This document shows, one piece after another, positions 44,680 to 55,765 of a stretch of 64,000 nucleotides of DNA. The position numbers and the translations under genes were made by a program. The stretch's first letter is position 1; every line of letters begins with the position of its first letter. The stretch is from Prunella strophiata (taxonomy: Eukaryota; Chordata; Aves; Passeriformes; Prunellidae), in the NCBI GenBank assembly GCA_036583965.1, contig JAZBQD010000014.1:68413895-68477894 (forward strand), read 5' to 3'. The notes under the pieces are model-generated. The model made no database searches. It saw only the letters and a program-made list of their open reading frames with translations, and was not told the DNA's origin.

Positions 44680-45260
44680 TTGTGTTTTTATTTTCTTTTC
44701 TCTGTTCTTAGGATTGGGAAGAAAGGCCCAGGAGATGGGGTTTCTTGTGTTTGGCCTTTAATGTGTATTAATTCTATCTATATTACACTCTTAGAAAGTG
44801 TGAGTTCTATGGCATTTCAACTAACACTCTTACAAAATGGCCCATATCTCTTGCAGCCAGGGCTTTTTAGGCTAAAACGATGCTAATTAAGAAAATGCAC
44901 CTGAAATTGTGGTTACTTTTAACCCAATAAAGAAGCACTCAAAGTCCACAATGTGGCGGGGCGAGCAAAGGACATGAATAAGGACCCAAACCCAGGAAAG
45001 AGAAGGTGAAGAAGAACAACAGGCCACCGCCCTAAACACCTCCATCTTGCTTATTTATATTGCTCTATTCAAACAACCATAAACCCTGTTTTTCACCCGT
45101 GATATTACCACAACTTCTATTCAAAACACACACTGGTATACAAGTTACTATCAATCCCAATTTTGGAAGTCTCTCCCAGCCTAGGTCAAATGTGGTATTC
45201 TCTGGAGGGTCTGTGCCTTTCACCAGAAAGTTAAAATCCCTCGCATCCAGGGTTCCAACA
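44680..45260 (-). mobile_element. LTR-like insertion in CR1 (left copy)
   Basis: 581 bp, the same length as at 61,181-61,761. On the minus strand it begins TGTTGGAACC and near its other end carries AATAAA. It is flanked by GTTTGCTA (44,672-44,679) and GTGTGCTA (45,261-45,268), an 8-bp direct repeat with one mismatch. No coding capacity. A solo LTR of an endogenous retrovirus is the best guess. Confidence 0.6.
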
Positions 45261-45268
45261 GTGTGCTA

Positions 45269-45540
45269 GGCAGGACCTGCCTTCCTAAACCCCTGAGGCG
45301 GGACTGATGCCTTGGTTTTCCTGGATGTGCCGTTGATCCACACTCAGAACAATCTGCTCCATATCCCTTCTGCGGAATGGAGGTCAGGTGACACGGACTG
45401 TGTTTCCCCAGATTCTCCTTCCAGCCCTTCTTGTTGGATGGATGTCACAATGGCCAAATACAGCAGCTGGGACTACCCCCCCCCAAGTGACCAGCACTGA
45501 TAGAAATGATGGAAAGCAAAAAGTCTCATCTATGAAATAA
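45269..45540 (-). mobile_element. CR1 continuation (left copy)
   Basis: Reverse-strand CR1 reverse-transcriptase segment that continues the CR1 interrupted by the insertion, with CCTTGGTTTTCCTGGATGTG and ATCTGCTCCATATCCCTTCT. The frame is broken by several indels absent from the partner at 61,770-62,040. Confidence 0.8.
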
Positions 45541-45679
45541 GGCAGAGTCCAAAAGCTGATCCTTTTCTCTGTTGGGCTTCACCATGTATTTCACAAGCTT
45601 GATGTGGTATGGTAAGGCATTATGGATTAATGAAAGGGGAAAAGGTGATCGGGAAGAGAAGTGGGTAAGTTCTTTGGAG

Positions 45680-46340
45680 ACCGAGGTGGAACTGATGGAG
45701 GCTTGTGTGTTGGTGGTGAAAAGAATGGATCTGGGTAGAACGGGGGCACAGAGGTGGATTCTGTGAGAAGCTGCTAGAACTTCACCATGTTGGCAGATCC
45801 AGTCCCTCATGGCTCTGAAGATGGACAGGCAGCCCCTGGCCACGCTGGGCCAGTTAGAGATGTGGTAATGCCTCTGCAATAGCATATAGTCTTGTTGATT
45901 GGGGGACAGGTGTCTGCTGAGGAAGGCATGTGCCTCCTTGAAATGGAAAATGAAACCCACTCCCTCTGACTTATTATAATTTCAAATTAAGGTGTTATCA
46001 GGCAAAGATATGGAAATAGGATAACTGTCCTTTGTTAGGGAAGAAAATATTAAATAGAAAAATTCAGTAGACACAAACAACCCACTGCCGAGTCAGGATA
46101 TGCCCTGGCCCCCTGTGGGTCAGGGTCATGGTGGCCCAGTCCCAGGCCATGGGGCTGAGCCCTCCTGCCAGTGCCAGGGCTGGTTCTGCCTGGAGCAGGG
46201 ATCCTGCACAAGGGGGGAGTTTTCTCTGCAGCTCCAGGGCGATGCAGCTGGGGCCGCTCCCCTCTGGGAAGCAGCAGAGGAGAAGAAAGCTGCTCCTCAG
46301 GGAATGCAGCAGTGGGCAAAGGCTGCTGGGGGTTCCAGGG
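45680..46340 (+). mobile_element. Probable ERV LTR-derived sequence (left copy)
   Basis: GATTCTGTGAGAAGCTGCTA, then GGTAATGCCTCTGCAATAGC and a GC-rich Cys/Gly-coding part, resembles sequence I associate with passerine endogenous retrovirus LTR regions. This is from memory of the pattern only. No retroviral protein is present. Confidence 0.35.
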
Positions 46341-47159
46341 TCAGATTCTATCCAGGCAGGTATGCTTGGCTCCTGCCATGGGCAGAGCATCTACCCCCCC
46401 AAAAAAGTGGGGGCTGATGGAAATTTGATCAGCCATGCCCAGGACACTCCCTGGCCATGGACAGCAGAGATCTCCTGGAAGGGGGATTGGCTGTGGGAGA
46501 GAATAAAGAAAACTGCCCAAGAACACGAAGATAAAAACTGCCCCACCTCTGACAGATGGGGATGGAATACACACCCCAGCCCACATCTTATAACCTAAGA
46601 CAGTGTGGTTTTTCTTCTTTTCCCATAGCAGTACAGCTGCTTAAAACAAGTTTTTCTGCAGCTGCTAAAAGAAAAGAATGTGATAGATTAACCTGGAATA
46701 TCTGCATGTGTATTCACAAGAGCTGGCTTATACATTCCCAAACTATGTGGTCAATGGCTCATGTTCTTCCTTCCTCACCTGTGCTCTCTGATAATCACAA
46801 TCTGTCTGATACTCTTAAACTGCTGTTTTCTGAAGACTTCTCATGCTTGAAACTGGAAGATATTTAGCAGCCAAAACTTCTCATTTTTTTTTTCTTTTTT
46901 TTTTTTTTTCTCTCAAAAATCAAGATAAAATCACTTGCTTTGAAATCTTTTTACATATCTAAGATGCAGAGTTTACCTAGACACAAAGTGTTTGTGGGTA
47001 GCCATGTAGCCATTAAATTCCACCTGCATACAAACCAGCAAGGGAAGGACAGAGATAAATCACTTGCTCCTAAGCATTTACTCTCTGAAGGATGGAGGCA
47101 GTGCAAGCTGTTTACTTCCAGCTCAGAACCACTGGTTCAGCCTTCTTGAGCTTGCAGGT

Positions 47160-48160
47160 TATTCTACCATATTTATATCACACAATTTTATTTGCTTTGG
47201 GCTTTGAATATTTTGTGAAGGTACTGGGGAAAAATGTAATTTCATATGAAAAGAAGAACAAAAGGATGCCAACTTGCACTCCCAAGGTACAGTATTGCCA
47301 TTGGATGGTGTTGGCATTTCCTGGACTTCTTCAGCATCTGATGTAAAATCCCTCAAACCCACTGGCACAGCAGAACCATCTGTCCAGCACTGGAGACAGA
47401 TCAGGCTGATCTTGAGTGTATTTCCTCTCTTAGATCTCTTTGATATATGAATCTGTCTCCTTGGAAGGTTATTTAGATTCTGAAGCAATTTGGGGCTCTG
47501 AGTTTACAGTGAATCACAAATTAGCACTTCCTTAAAAATAAAGTCAAGTAAAATCAGACTTCTTTTGCTGAAGCAGTTGTTCTTTTCAGAGGAAATGTGA
47601 ATGTGACCTGGACTTTCAGAAGCAGCTCGTGCTGTGGCCTTTGAGTGTTCCTTACAATGGATCTGATGTTTACACAGGCATAAATAATCACCTGCATAAT
47701 TGTACTGAGCCACTCCTAAATGCAGTGCCATTCACCAAGGGAAGGATATATTTGAAAGTGCAGAAAGAGTTTATGTTTGGGTTTTGTTGGTGGCTGATGG
47801 AGCTCCAATATTTGCACAGTCTCTGTGTGAAATCTGAATTTGTAAATCCCATTGCAGGAGAACCCAGACAATAAGCAAGAGCAACAGTAAAAACAAAAAA
47901 ACCAAACCAAAACAAAATAGGGAAACTCTCCTATTGTGTAATTAGCTAGAATTGGTTTGGTAGTTCTTGTGTACGTGGAAAGTAACTTCACAGGATCCCA
48001 TCCGGGTACACAACAGATTAGTAGTTCCTCAGAAATCCAGGGAGGTTTAATCTTATACAACTTTCATAAAAAGTGTGGCCTTTTATCCAGCGACAAAGAT
48101 GGTTAAGCAAACATCTAATATTGACTTAATGTCTTTATCTGATTTTGGATGTGAAAATAA
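47160..48160 (-). repeat. Unclassified interspersed repeat, copy D
   Basis: Inverted match to copy C (4,580-5,455) over most of its length. Its left half continues in parallel into the right copy of duplication X (63,590-64,000). It shares the TTTCTGAGGAA-TA--AATCTGTTGTGTACC segment near the start of C. Confidence 0.75.
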
Positions 48161-49739
48161 CACATGAGAATAAACATTTGGGTTTGATAAATTTAAATTT
48201 CCACTCTTCTAATAGCTCCCAGCAAGATAAAGCACTTTGACTAGTGAAAGTAGTCTCTTTTTTGTTTTGTTTTTTTCTAGATTAGCATTGAATTTAAGAC
48301 AGGAAACTGCCATGGGGACCTCCTGTGAGACTCAGGAATGACCCTCATGCCTTTGGTCATGAGTTCCCAGGAAAAGCCTCTCCCTGCAGGGTGAGATGTA
48401 GAGCTGTGCATTTTCCCTGGACAAGCAGCTGGAGATTGGCCTGGCAGTGCCACAAACAGAACGTCTTTCATGCAGAACCACACACAGTACATTTGCTGCC
48501 TGCATGAGGGAGATCTGGTAGCTCCCATGTGTCCAACCCAGCAGATGGGGATGGCATCTCCTTTGCTCAGGGGATGGCAAAGCACCAGGAAGCATTTCCC
48601 AGGCTGCCTTCCAATGAGCAGCCAAAGATACTCCTGGGTGGACCAAAGGAGTTTTGCCTAGGCAGAGGCCAGGTTATGCAAATGTCTTCATTTTCTTCTT
48701 CCTTTCTATTCTGAACAGAGAATCTAGGATCCTTATCTCAACTCATCAATCCTTTAGTAATTTTTTTTTCTCTTCTCTGTCCATCTGTGAAAGGAGAGGC
48801 TGAGTGAGCAGCTTTTGTGGGTGCCTGGTGTCTGGCCAGTGTCAAACCACGACAGTTGGTCAGGCTGTCAGTGGCTCCAGAGCCTGGAAATCGAGGGCAG
48901 TAAGGCATGGGATGAGTGATGGTGAGGATGAGTGTGGTCTCAAGCCCCAGGCAGTGTGCAGAGGTGGCTGCGCAAGTCAGAGGGAGCTGTAGCCTGAGGT
49001 ACAGCAGAGGTGTCTGCAGAGGTGCCTCAGCCTGAAATCACTCTGAGGCTTTCATCCCATCAGGGGCTGTGCCAGCATTTGATCCCAGCAGAAAAAATCC
49101 ATCCAGGCAGAGGAGCTGGGATGGCAGGAGCTGTCCAGCAAAGGGGGTGAGAGTGATGTGCTCCCTTTGTTCTCCTCCAAACCAAATCTTCTCCTAGGTG
49201 TCTGTGCAGCCCAGCTGGCACAAGGCAGGGCTCTTGCTGCTGTGCCCATGGCAGCTGGAGGCACAGGAGCAGAAGTCCATGGTGCTCCCAGGCAGTGCCC
49301 CGTGTGTGGCCTGGGACCTGGTGCCCTGTGCTCAGGTGTGCAGAGCCCCAGAGCTGCCCCTGGGGAAAGGGCCTGGCCTCTGGCTGCTGGCCCAGCTGGG
49401 GCTGGCTGTTGCCCAGGATGCTGCAGCACAGCAGCCAGCCCCAGTGGGGCTCTGCAAAGCTCAGGGCAGCTGCAGTGGCCCAGGGGGCAGCTCTTGATGC
49501 AGCTGAGGCAGGCCTGGAGCTCTGCTGGCTGTGCTCACAGCTGGGACAGCAGCACACCTGGAGACACCTGCATGGGGCTGCCTCACTCTGCACCTCCACC
49601 AGAACCTGTGTTTTAGTGCAGCCCCCAAACAGCTTGGTCCTGGCTGAGCACTGAGCCCCAGCAGGACAATAAACAACAGCTCCTGAGCTGAGAAGTCCAG
49701 TCCCAAGCTGGCACCTCTGAGAGTGACACAGCTTGTGTG
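48161..49739. other. GC-rich non-coding stretch with repeat-like character
   Basis: The part 48,797-48,880 contains GTGCCTGGTGTCTGGCCAGT and TCAAACCACGACA, a pattern often seen near avian retroviral LTR ends. The part 49,150-49,660 is GC-rich and CpG-poor, with open frames in several phases on both strands (up to 179 codons) and no recognisable domain. Probably LTR or other repeat-derived; no gene supported. Confidence 0.4.
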
Positions 49740-50345
49740 AGCTGTTGGCACCTGGCCCACTTGTTCATGCCATTCACAGGAGAATGACTGGTGTCTGATG
49801 CTCACATTTGTGTGGGTGTTATGGCATCCTCTGATTGCATTTGCACACCCAATGTCCTGCAAGGATGCTCTGGGCACTGTGACTTTACTGGTGGTTGTAG
49901 AAATTTCAGTGAGAAGCAGCTTGTGGTTTATAGAAGATATGTCCCTGCAATCCAGCACTGCAGCAAATGACTTTTATTGTAAGCTCTTGCAAACATCATG
50001 ATGTGGCACACATTGATCTTTGACAGCCATTGAATACATTTCCCCAAATCACTTTCCCATAAATCTGCAGAGAAGCTTCAGAAGCAGAGCAGAGGAGGAA
50101 GGTGTCCAAGGAGTGCATCACAGGAATTTAGCTTTGGCTGCTCAAAGCTTTCTACAGATCTAAAGCCAAAGCCTGCCTGTCTGGTACAACAGCTGCTGCT
50201 CTCCAGGTGCAGTTTCAAAAGCAAGCAAACACAAGCATGTTCCAGGATCACAGAATCACTGAATTGTTGTGTTTTGGAGGGACTTCTCTGGATTCTGTAG
50301 TCCAGACTCTAGGCTCCAGCTGGATCAGCTAGAGCAGGTTGTCCA
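49740..50345 (-). repeat. Duplicated block Y, left copy
   Basis: Matches 58,880-59,480 in the same orientation, from GGCCCAC-TTGTTCATGCC to the CR1 3' end. On the minus strand it holds AATAAA at 49,978-49,973, conserved in the partner (59,122-59,117). This is the first canonical polyadenylation signal downstream of the ENDOD1-like gene, about 1.26 kb beyond its stop codon. Confidence 0.9.
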
Positions 50346-50395
50346 GAATCTGTCTTGTAGGGGTTTGGGTATATCCAGACAAGATCTCTGGGCAT
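50245..50395 (-). mobile_element. CR1 LINE 3' end
   Basis: Reversed CR1 3' terminus: GGATCACAGAATCACTGAAT, then TAGAGCAGGTTGTCCAGAAT and GGGTTTGGGTATATCCAGA, typical of a CR1 subfamily 3' region. Confidence 0.85.
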
Positions 50396-50639
50396 CCTGA
50401 GGTGCCCTGGTGCCACAGCCTTGCTGAGGAGGTGAGGGACAAGTCAGCTGCACACTCTTGGGGACAGCTAAGGAGGAGAGGACTCGTTCCTGAGAGCTCT
50501 CTCCTGAGATGGGCAGCAAAGCAAAGCAGCTGGAGGCTCTTTGTGCCACATCTTTGTGCCTTTGAGCAGGGAAGGAGGTGCTTTGAGGGACAGAGCTGGA
50601 AAGACAGCAGAGAAGGAAGCAGCACAGACACTGCACAGG
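50396..50639. other. Short unassigned stretch between two CR1 fragments
   Basis: GC-moderate sequence with no recognised content between oppositely oriented CR1 pieces. Confidence 0.4.
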
Positions 50640-51200
50640 ACATTAGTTCCAGTTTCCTCTGCTCTGCTGAGACCCCACCTGCACTGCTGCCTCCAGCTCT
50701 GGGCCCACAGCACAAGAAGGACACAAAGCTGTTGGAGTGGGGTCCAGTGGGGGCCATGAAGCTGCTCCAAGGGCTGGAGCATGTCTGCTCTGGAGAGAGG
50801 GTGAGAGAGCTGGGGATGTTCAGCCTGGAGTAGACTGCTGAGAGTTCAGTACCTCAAGGATCTCTCCAAGAGGGCTGGAGAGGGTCCTTGGACAAGAGAA
50901 TGGAGTGAGAGGACAGAAGGGAATGCTTTCACACTGGCAAAGAGCTGGGTTAGATGGGATATTATAAAGAAGTAAATTACTGTGAGCAAGCTGTGGTATA
51001 AGTAAAAGTTATTCAGAGATGTTTTCACTGTCTCATCCCTGGAAGCGTTCAAGGCCAGGCTGGGGATGGCTTGGAACAACCTGGTGTAGTGGATGGTGTC
51101 CGTACCCATGGCAGGCAGGGCAGAATGAGATGATCTTTAAAGCTTTAAAGTCCCATCAAAACCAACCCAATCTGTGATTCTCTCATTCTATGAAATATGG
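50640..51200 (+). mobile_element. CR1 LINE, 3' part
   Basis: Forward CR1 fragment: the coding remnant around GGAGCATGTCTGCTCTGGAG and GAGCTGGGGATGTTCAGCCT, then AAGGCCAGGCTGGGGATGGC and the tail CTGTGATTCTCTCATTCTAT. It ends about 40 bases from the ENDOD1-like stop codon. Confidence 0.9.
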
Positions 51201-51238
51201 GAAAAGCCACTGAGCCTCTTCCAATGAGAATGTGAGGC

Positions 51239-54086
51239 TTATTCCCGGGGACAGGCATTGTTGAACAGAGTGACTGTTCCCTTGTAGTGATCAGTCAGCC
51301 TCTTCTCCAGCTCCCCCAGGGTGATGACCTCCACCTCATTCTTGTCGTTCTCAGCAATGGCCCCCCAAGCAGCTTTGGGCTCTGTCTCCCCCAGACAGCA
51401 GGCAGCTGACCAGATGTGGCTGGGTCTGTTAACCCTGTCTTCAGATACGTAGGTGTTCCCAGGCACAGCACCCGTGACAACGTAGGTGGTTGTACAGTCC
51501 TTGGTCAATTTGGACATTGTTTTATGCTCGTAGACCCTCCACTCACCATCATTGAGAATAATGTCCTGGGGCACTATGTTGGTGAGGGTGAAGGTGGCCA
51601 TTTTACTCACTGGATCATGCATATGGCCACTGGGAGTCAAATGGCCGTGGTCCAAATCCTTCAGTACTTTGTAGTCATCAAGGACAGCCTGGCTCTCTTT
51701 GATTTTTTCTAAGGTGATCTTGTGATGTTTTATGAGGTATGACTCTGTTTCCATCTCTTTAAGATTTAGATTTCTGTCTATGAGCTGGAAAGGGAAAGAG
51801 AAAGAGGTAGTCAAATGGGGAATGGGAGTAATGAAGAAGATTTCCCTGGAGCAGAAGTCTCTGATGGTCAAGATCCTATTTTTTTGTCATCTCAGTGTAG
51901 GAAAATGTATGAATCTGAGAGAAATCATACACATGACCCTCCTGCATGAACTCAAGAGCTTTCAAGAGCAAGCAGCTCACAATCTGACTGCTCTCAGTTT
52001 GACTTTGACCTCTGTGATCCAGCCTGCAGCCTGAGCTGGGAGCATGGATGGATGCATGAGACAAGGAGCATTTCCCACTCCTAGGATTGAAAGGTGACTT
52101 TGGTGAGGCACCTTCCCTGACAAATCTGCTTCCTTTTCCTCCTGTCGCCACATTCCAAACCTGCCCAGGGCTCTCCCTGGATCCCCTCCCACCATGCTGT
52201 GATTCTGTGATTCTATGATTCTGTGATTGTTTGTGTGGTTGCTACAGGTGTGCCCCAGTCCTGGAACACCAGAGGTTGCCTCCTGTAACCCCATACACAG
52301 GGAGATGTGTCAGGAAATCAGTGCCGGAGCTGGGGTTTCCATGGCAGGGCTGCAGTTGGTTCAAGGAGGAATAGTTTTGCTCAGAAAGCAAAAATATCTC
52401 AGTGTAAATGGAATCTGTTACAGCAGAGCTGAGAATGTGTCTCAGAGCAGATCTGGGCCAGGGAGCATTTTTCTGCAGCATCAGTGAAAAGGGGTTACAA
52501 ATGATCAGCTGCTGAGAGGGCCTGTAGCCTCAAAAGAGTCCTGGGGAAACTAAATACTTCAGAAAGGCCTCAGGAGAAAGTTAACAAAATCAAAGATTTT
52601 TTGGGTGGCCTGGGTCCAAGTGCCAGGAGGAAAATGCCAGGTTGGATAAACCTTGGAGCATGCTGGCCTGGTGGCAAGTGGCCTGGCACATGCAGGGAAG
52701 CTGGACTGAGATGGTCTTTAAAGTTCCTTCCAACACAATCCATCCTACGATCCTCCAAAAAGAGAGAATGGGGAGGCTGTGGTGGGGCAATACCAGATTA
52801 GTTGCTCAGGTTCCTATGTGTAATAAGATGAAAAAGTTTATTTTTTCATAACTTCAACATCTTTTGGTTCATCTCTAGAGAAACTTATTTAGCCTTCCTC
52901 TGGAGTAGGGCAAGTGGCTTCCTTCTCTGGCTCACCTTCCCCCAAATGATATCCTGCTACTCTGTCCTTAGCAAGGACAGGAATTGCCTCTTTCTCTTCT
53001 GCAATTGGCCTGACCTGTCTTACTGAAGTTTGTCTGGAGCACATTTGTGAGGGCTCTATTGCTTGTGGAGTTCTGTCTGTCTGCTGGATCCTTCTGGACC
53101 AAGCCTGAGCCAAAGGTGCTCAGGGGTCACTGCCCATGGGTGGAGATCACACACCCTTCTGACTGGAGCAACACTGATGCTCCTCACTTCTCACTGCCTG
53201 AAATGTCACTCCAGAAATCCCTCCACAGCTAACCTGACCCTCTCATCTCTAGGGCCTTTTCCCCTGAGGCTTTGTCCCTGGGCCATCCCACCCCATTCTG
53301 AGTTTCTCCTCACTTCTCTCACACCACTCACAAAGCCTGTTTGACTCTTCACTGGGAGCAGATAAGCTCTGTCAAGGATGCAGAACAGCTGAGGACAAAG
53401 TGGGGCTCAGATCCCAGCAGGACTGTTGGTCCCTCAAGTTCAGCCTCTCCTGGATGCCTTTTCCCCATCACTTGGTCACCCAGCACAGCAAGGAGGGGAA
53501 GCATTTGACTTTGTCATGGAATGCAAAGTAATGTGATTTGCTGTTCCTGTCAGGTGAAGGCAGAGAGCTGGGCACCTTTGGGATATGATTCAACTCATCC
53601 TCCTGCTGATGTCTCAGATGCATCAGAGGAACCTTGTGGTGCAGGGCTTAGAAGTTCAATGAGGACATTCCCCTCCAGTGTGTCCATTTGCATGTGTGTA
53701 CTGGGGTGTTAGGAAATAGAAGTGATAATTTAAATGCTTCAGCCTCATCTCTGAGTGGCTGGAGGCTGATGTGATGTGCTGTAAGAGGGACACTCACCTG
53801 GGGCTCAACAAACCACCATCCTCGAGGTCTCTTGGCTTCTACAGGCTGGTATTTGTAGGCAGAGTACACTGGAATTCTCCTGTCTCTGTCATACAGGGTG
53901 GCATAGTGATAGGCGTTCCTGAAGCGCTGACAGATCCAGGCTGGGTTCTTTGGATTCAGGGACATCATTTGGGGGAATCCCCTTATAGAAGAACTGAGGA
54001 CAACTTTCAAAGGAGTTCACCACCTCGCTGTGTCCCAGCCAGAGGCAGCTGGCCAACACCTGCAGCAGCAGCAGCAGCCCCAGCAT
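51239..54086 (-). CDS. ENDOD1-like: ENDOD1-like secreted endonuclease (frameshifted as given)
   Basis: Coding parts are 54,086-53,798 and 51,784-51,239, joined by a GT-AG intron in phase 0 (donor GTGAGTG, acceptor TTTCCAG). The first part starts with a Leu-rich signal peptide (MLGLLLLLQVLASCLWLGHS) and continues to CPQFFYKG. One base too many between about 53,940 and 53,985, probably in the G5 run at 53,971-53,975, then shifts the frame. The other frame continues ICQRF, ATLYDRDRRIPVYSAYKY and GWWFVEPQ. The second part carries QAVLDDYK, the active-site segment D-H-G-H-L-x-P (residues ~141-147), TLTNIVPQ with the metal-binding Asn (~165), and ends at TAA. About 277 residues if in frame, close to other avian ENDOD1-like proteins. 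The family belongs to the DNA/RNA non-specific (His-Me finger) nucleases, whose tetrad is usually DRGH; here Arg is His. Read literally, the product stops after 65 codons. It is either a sequencing error in a live gene or a young pseudogene. Confidence 0.9.
52190..52229 (+). mobile_element. CR1 3' terminal repeats
   Basis: Four copies of the TGTGATTC-type octamer (TGTGATTCTGTGATTCTATG and following), the hallmark of the CR1 3' end, in forward orientation. Little of the element body precedes them. Confidence 0.8.
52597..52757 (+). mobile_element. CR1 LINE 3' fragment
   Basis: Forward CR1 3' region: GGTTGGATAAACCTTGGAGC, AGATGGTCTTTAAAGTTCCT and a degraded tail near ATCCTACGATCCTCC. Confidence 0.7.
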
Positions 54087-54119
54087 GGTGGGAGGATTTC
54101 AGTGAAGGCTCTTGCTCCC
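54087..54119 (-). other. 5' untranslated part of the ENDOD1-like start exon
   Basis: Thirty-three bases lie between a good acceptor (TTTGCCTTGCAG, ending at 54,120) and the ATG at 54,086. The acceptor implies an upstream non-coding exon. Confidence 0.6.
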
Positions 54120-55676
54120 CTGCAAGGCAAATGCAGAGGGACACTCAGCTTGGAGAGAGCTGGTCCATGGCCTGGAGCCTTTTTGTGCAGGGGGACAGAG
54201 CTGGCAGAGGAGGGGATTATGAGAGACCAGGAAAGGAGTAATTTCTGTCCTCCTGCATATGGAAATATCACGAGGGCAATAAGGGTGAAACCTAAAACAG
54301 GGTTTAGGTGCCCAGAGGAGGCAGCAATGGGAGAAATCAGCCTGTAGGGGGAAGGAGCCAAACCCACCAGGACTACAATCAGCTCTCACAGCAAAGTGAT
54401 CTTGCATCTGAGGCATGGTCCTGGGACAAGGTCACATTTTCCCACCTCCCTCCTGCTCTCAGCACCTTCCCTCAGCAGACACCTGCAGCTGGGCACAGAC
54501 TCTGCTCAGCCCCCTGCAATGCTGAGCTGGGCTTTGATCTCATGGGGCATTGGGCAGGGAAAGAACAGCAATGCTGCACTTCCTACATGTCTCTGGCCCC
54601 ATCCACGTTCACACAGACACTCAGCTCTTCCAGTCAGACCCAATACTGAACCCCAAATGACCCACCTGGGCTCCTGCCTCTCAGCTGACATTGGGCAATG
54701 GGTGTCCTGCTGCTCACCTTGCATTTCCATGTTATCCAACCCCAGACTCTGTACTTGCAGACACATGGAGAGAGCAAATGAAGGGGCCAAGCAGATGGCA
54801 GCAGCCAGCATGAGGGATAACACCTCTATCTTATCAGCACAATGGCTGCTGCAATGCAAGCCCTGAGGGGCAGCTCTTCCCCTGGTTGCTTGGGATTCCT
54901 GCTGATGCTCATCTTTAGCTTTGCTGATTGATTTCCCTGTACAGTCAAAGGCATCATTGCAGGAATTTCTTGGACAGCCACCTGTCCTGTTTTGTCTTTC
55001 TGAGTGCTGATGAGATTTTCAGCAGTCAGTAAGGTCATTCCCTTATGAGAAAACTGCTGAAAAGCTCCCTGGGATGCTGGCAAGCAAGCAAGGGGCTTTG
55101 TCTCCTTTCTGAGGCAGTGCAGGTTTGGGAGAGCAGGGATGCTTCCATTTGCATTGCCAGACACTCACTGGAGGGATTTAACATCATCAGCATTTGGAAT
55201 AAAGCAGCTGGGACAGGCAGTTCAAAGGGTTCCTTGCAGAGAAAGCTGCCACAGCCTCTGAAGCACAAAGCCCACCTTGGGCTGGGAAGGCTCTGAGCTC
55301 AGGACTGCTCAAAGCTTGACAAGTCACCTGGCCCATTTACTCTTTTCTTCTTCTCCCCCCTGTCCCTCATCTCTCCATTTCCACTGGATTCAGGATGTTG
55401 AGCTGCACACAGCCATGCTCTGACCCAAGATATCTGGTCCTTTTTCTCTTTTCCAGCCCTGCATCAGGAACATGCTGACCAATGAGCTGGAAACTGAGAC
55501 CTGGGACTACAAGTTGGGACTTTTTACAGTGCTCTGCAGAGCACAGCCAATGCTGCCCCAAATCAAACAGAGAAGGGTCTGAGAAGTCCTTCTGCATGTC
55601 CCACTCCATGAAATTGAAATAGATTTAACTAACTTAATATCTAACTTATTATCAGATACATAGAAAGCAACCTACC
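54120..55676 (-). other. Probable first intron of the ENDOD1-like gene
   Basis: 1,557 nt between donor GTAGGT (at 55,676) and the acceptor at 54,120. GC-moderate, with open frames on both strands of up to 156 codons and no recognisable domain; no repeat identified by eye. Confidence 0.55.
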
Positions 55677-55741
55677 GTGAGAAGGATTGGCACTGGATTC
55701 TGCTCGCAGCCCCAAAGTGGCAGAGGAGTCTCAAATGCCTC
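55677..55741 (-). other. Probable non-coding first exon of the ENDOD1-like gene
   Basis: The sequence reads CCTTCTCACG then GTAGGT, a good donor. The right edge is placed about 25-30 bases downstream of the TATA box at 55,771-55,766. It has no in-frame ATG leading into the coding exon. The splice is predicted, not observed. Confidence 0.45.
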
Positions 55742-55765
55742 TGCTGCAGTCTCAGACTCTCTGGG

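Larger units (their letters stand above)
44388..47529 (+). repeat. Segmental duplication X, left copy
   Basis: Matches 60,904-64,000 in the same orientation and order: CR1 fragment, 581-bp LTR-like insertion, CR1 continuation, LTR-like GC-rich part, then AT-richer sequence and the start of the unclassified repeat. The part 46,580-47,500 is nearly identical to its partner. In contrast, 44,388-46,100 differs by many single-base insertions and deletions, most densely near the gap. Confidence 0.95.
51785..53797 (-). other. Intron of the ENDOD1-like gene
   Basis: 2,013 nt between the two coding exons. It contains CR1 3' pieces at about 52,190-52,229 and 52,597-52,757 and no recognised coding sequence. 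A 74-codon minus-strand frame at 52,889-53,113 is unassigned. Confidence 0.85.

Noticed and set aside
43639..44886. Open frames of 189-415 codons across 43,639-44,886
   Set aside because: Most of their length is N; the flanks are CR1 and other repeat sequence.
47159..47488. 109-codon frame conserved in three repeat copies (also 5,237 and 63,594)
   Set aside because: Differences between copies are mostly amino-acid changing and the frame ends differently in each, so the similarity is at DNA level only.
52889..53113. 74-codon minus-strand frame inside the ENDOD1-like intron, considered as an extra exon
   Set aside because: The flanking coding exons already join in phase at conserved ENDOD1 positions, leaving no room for an insert.
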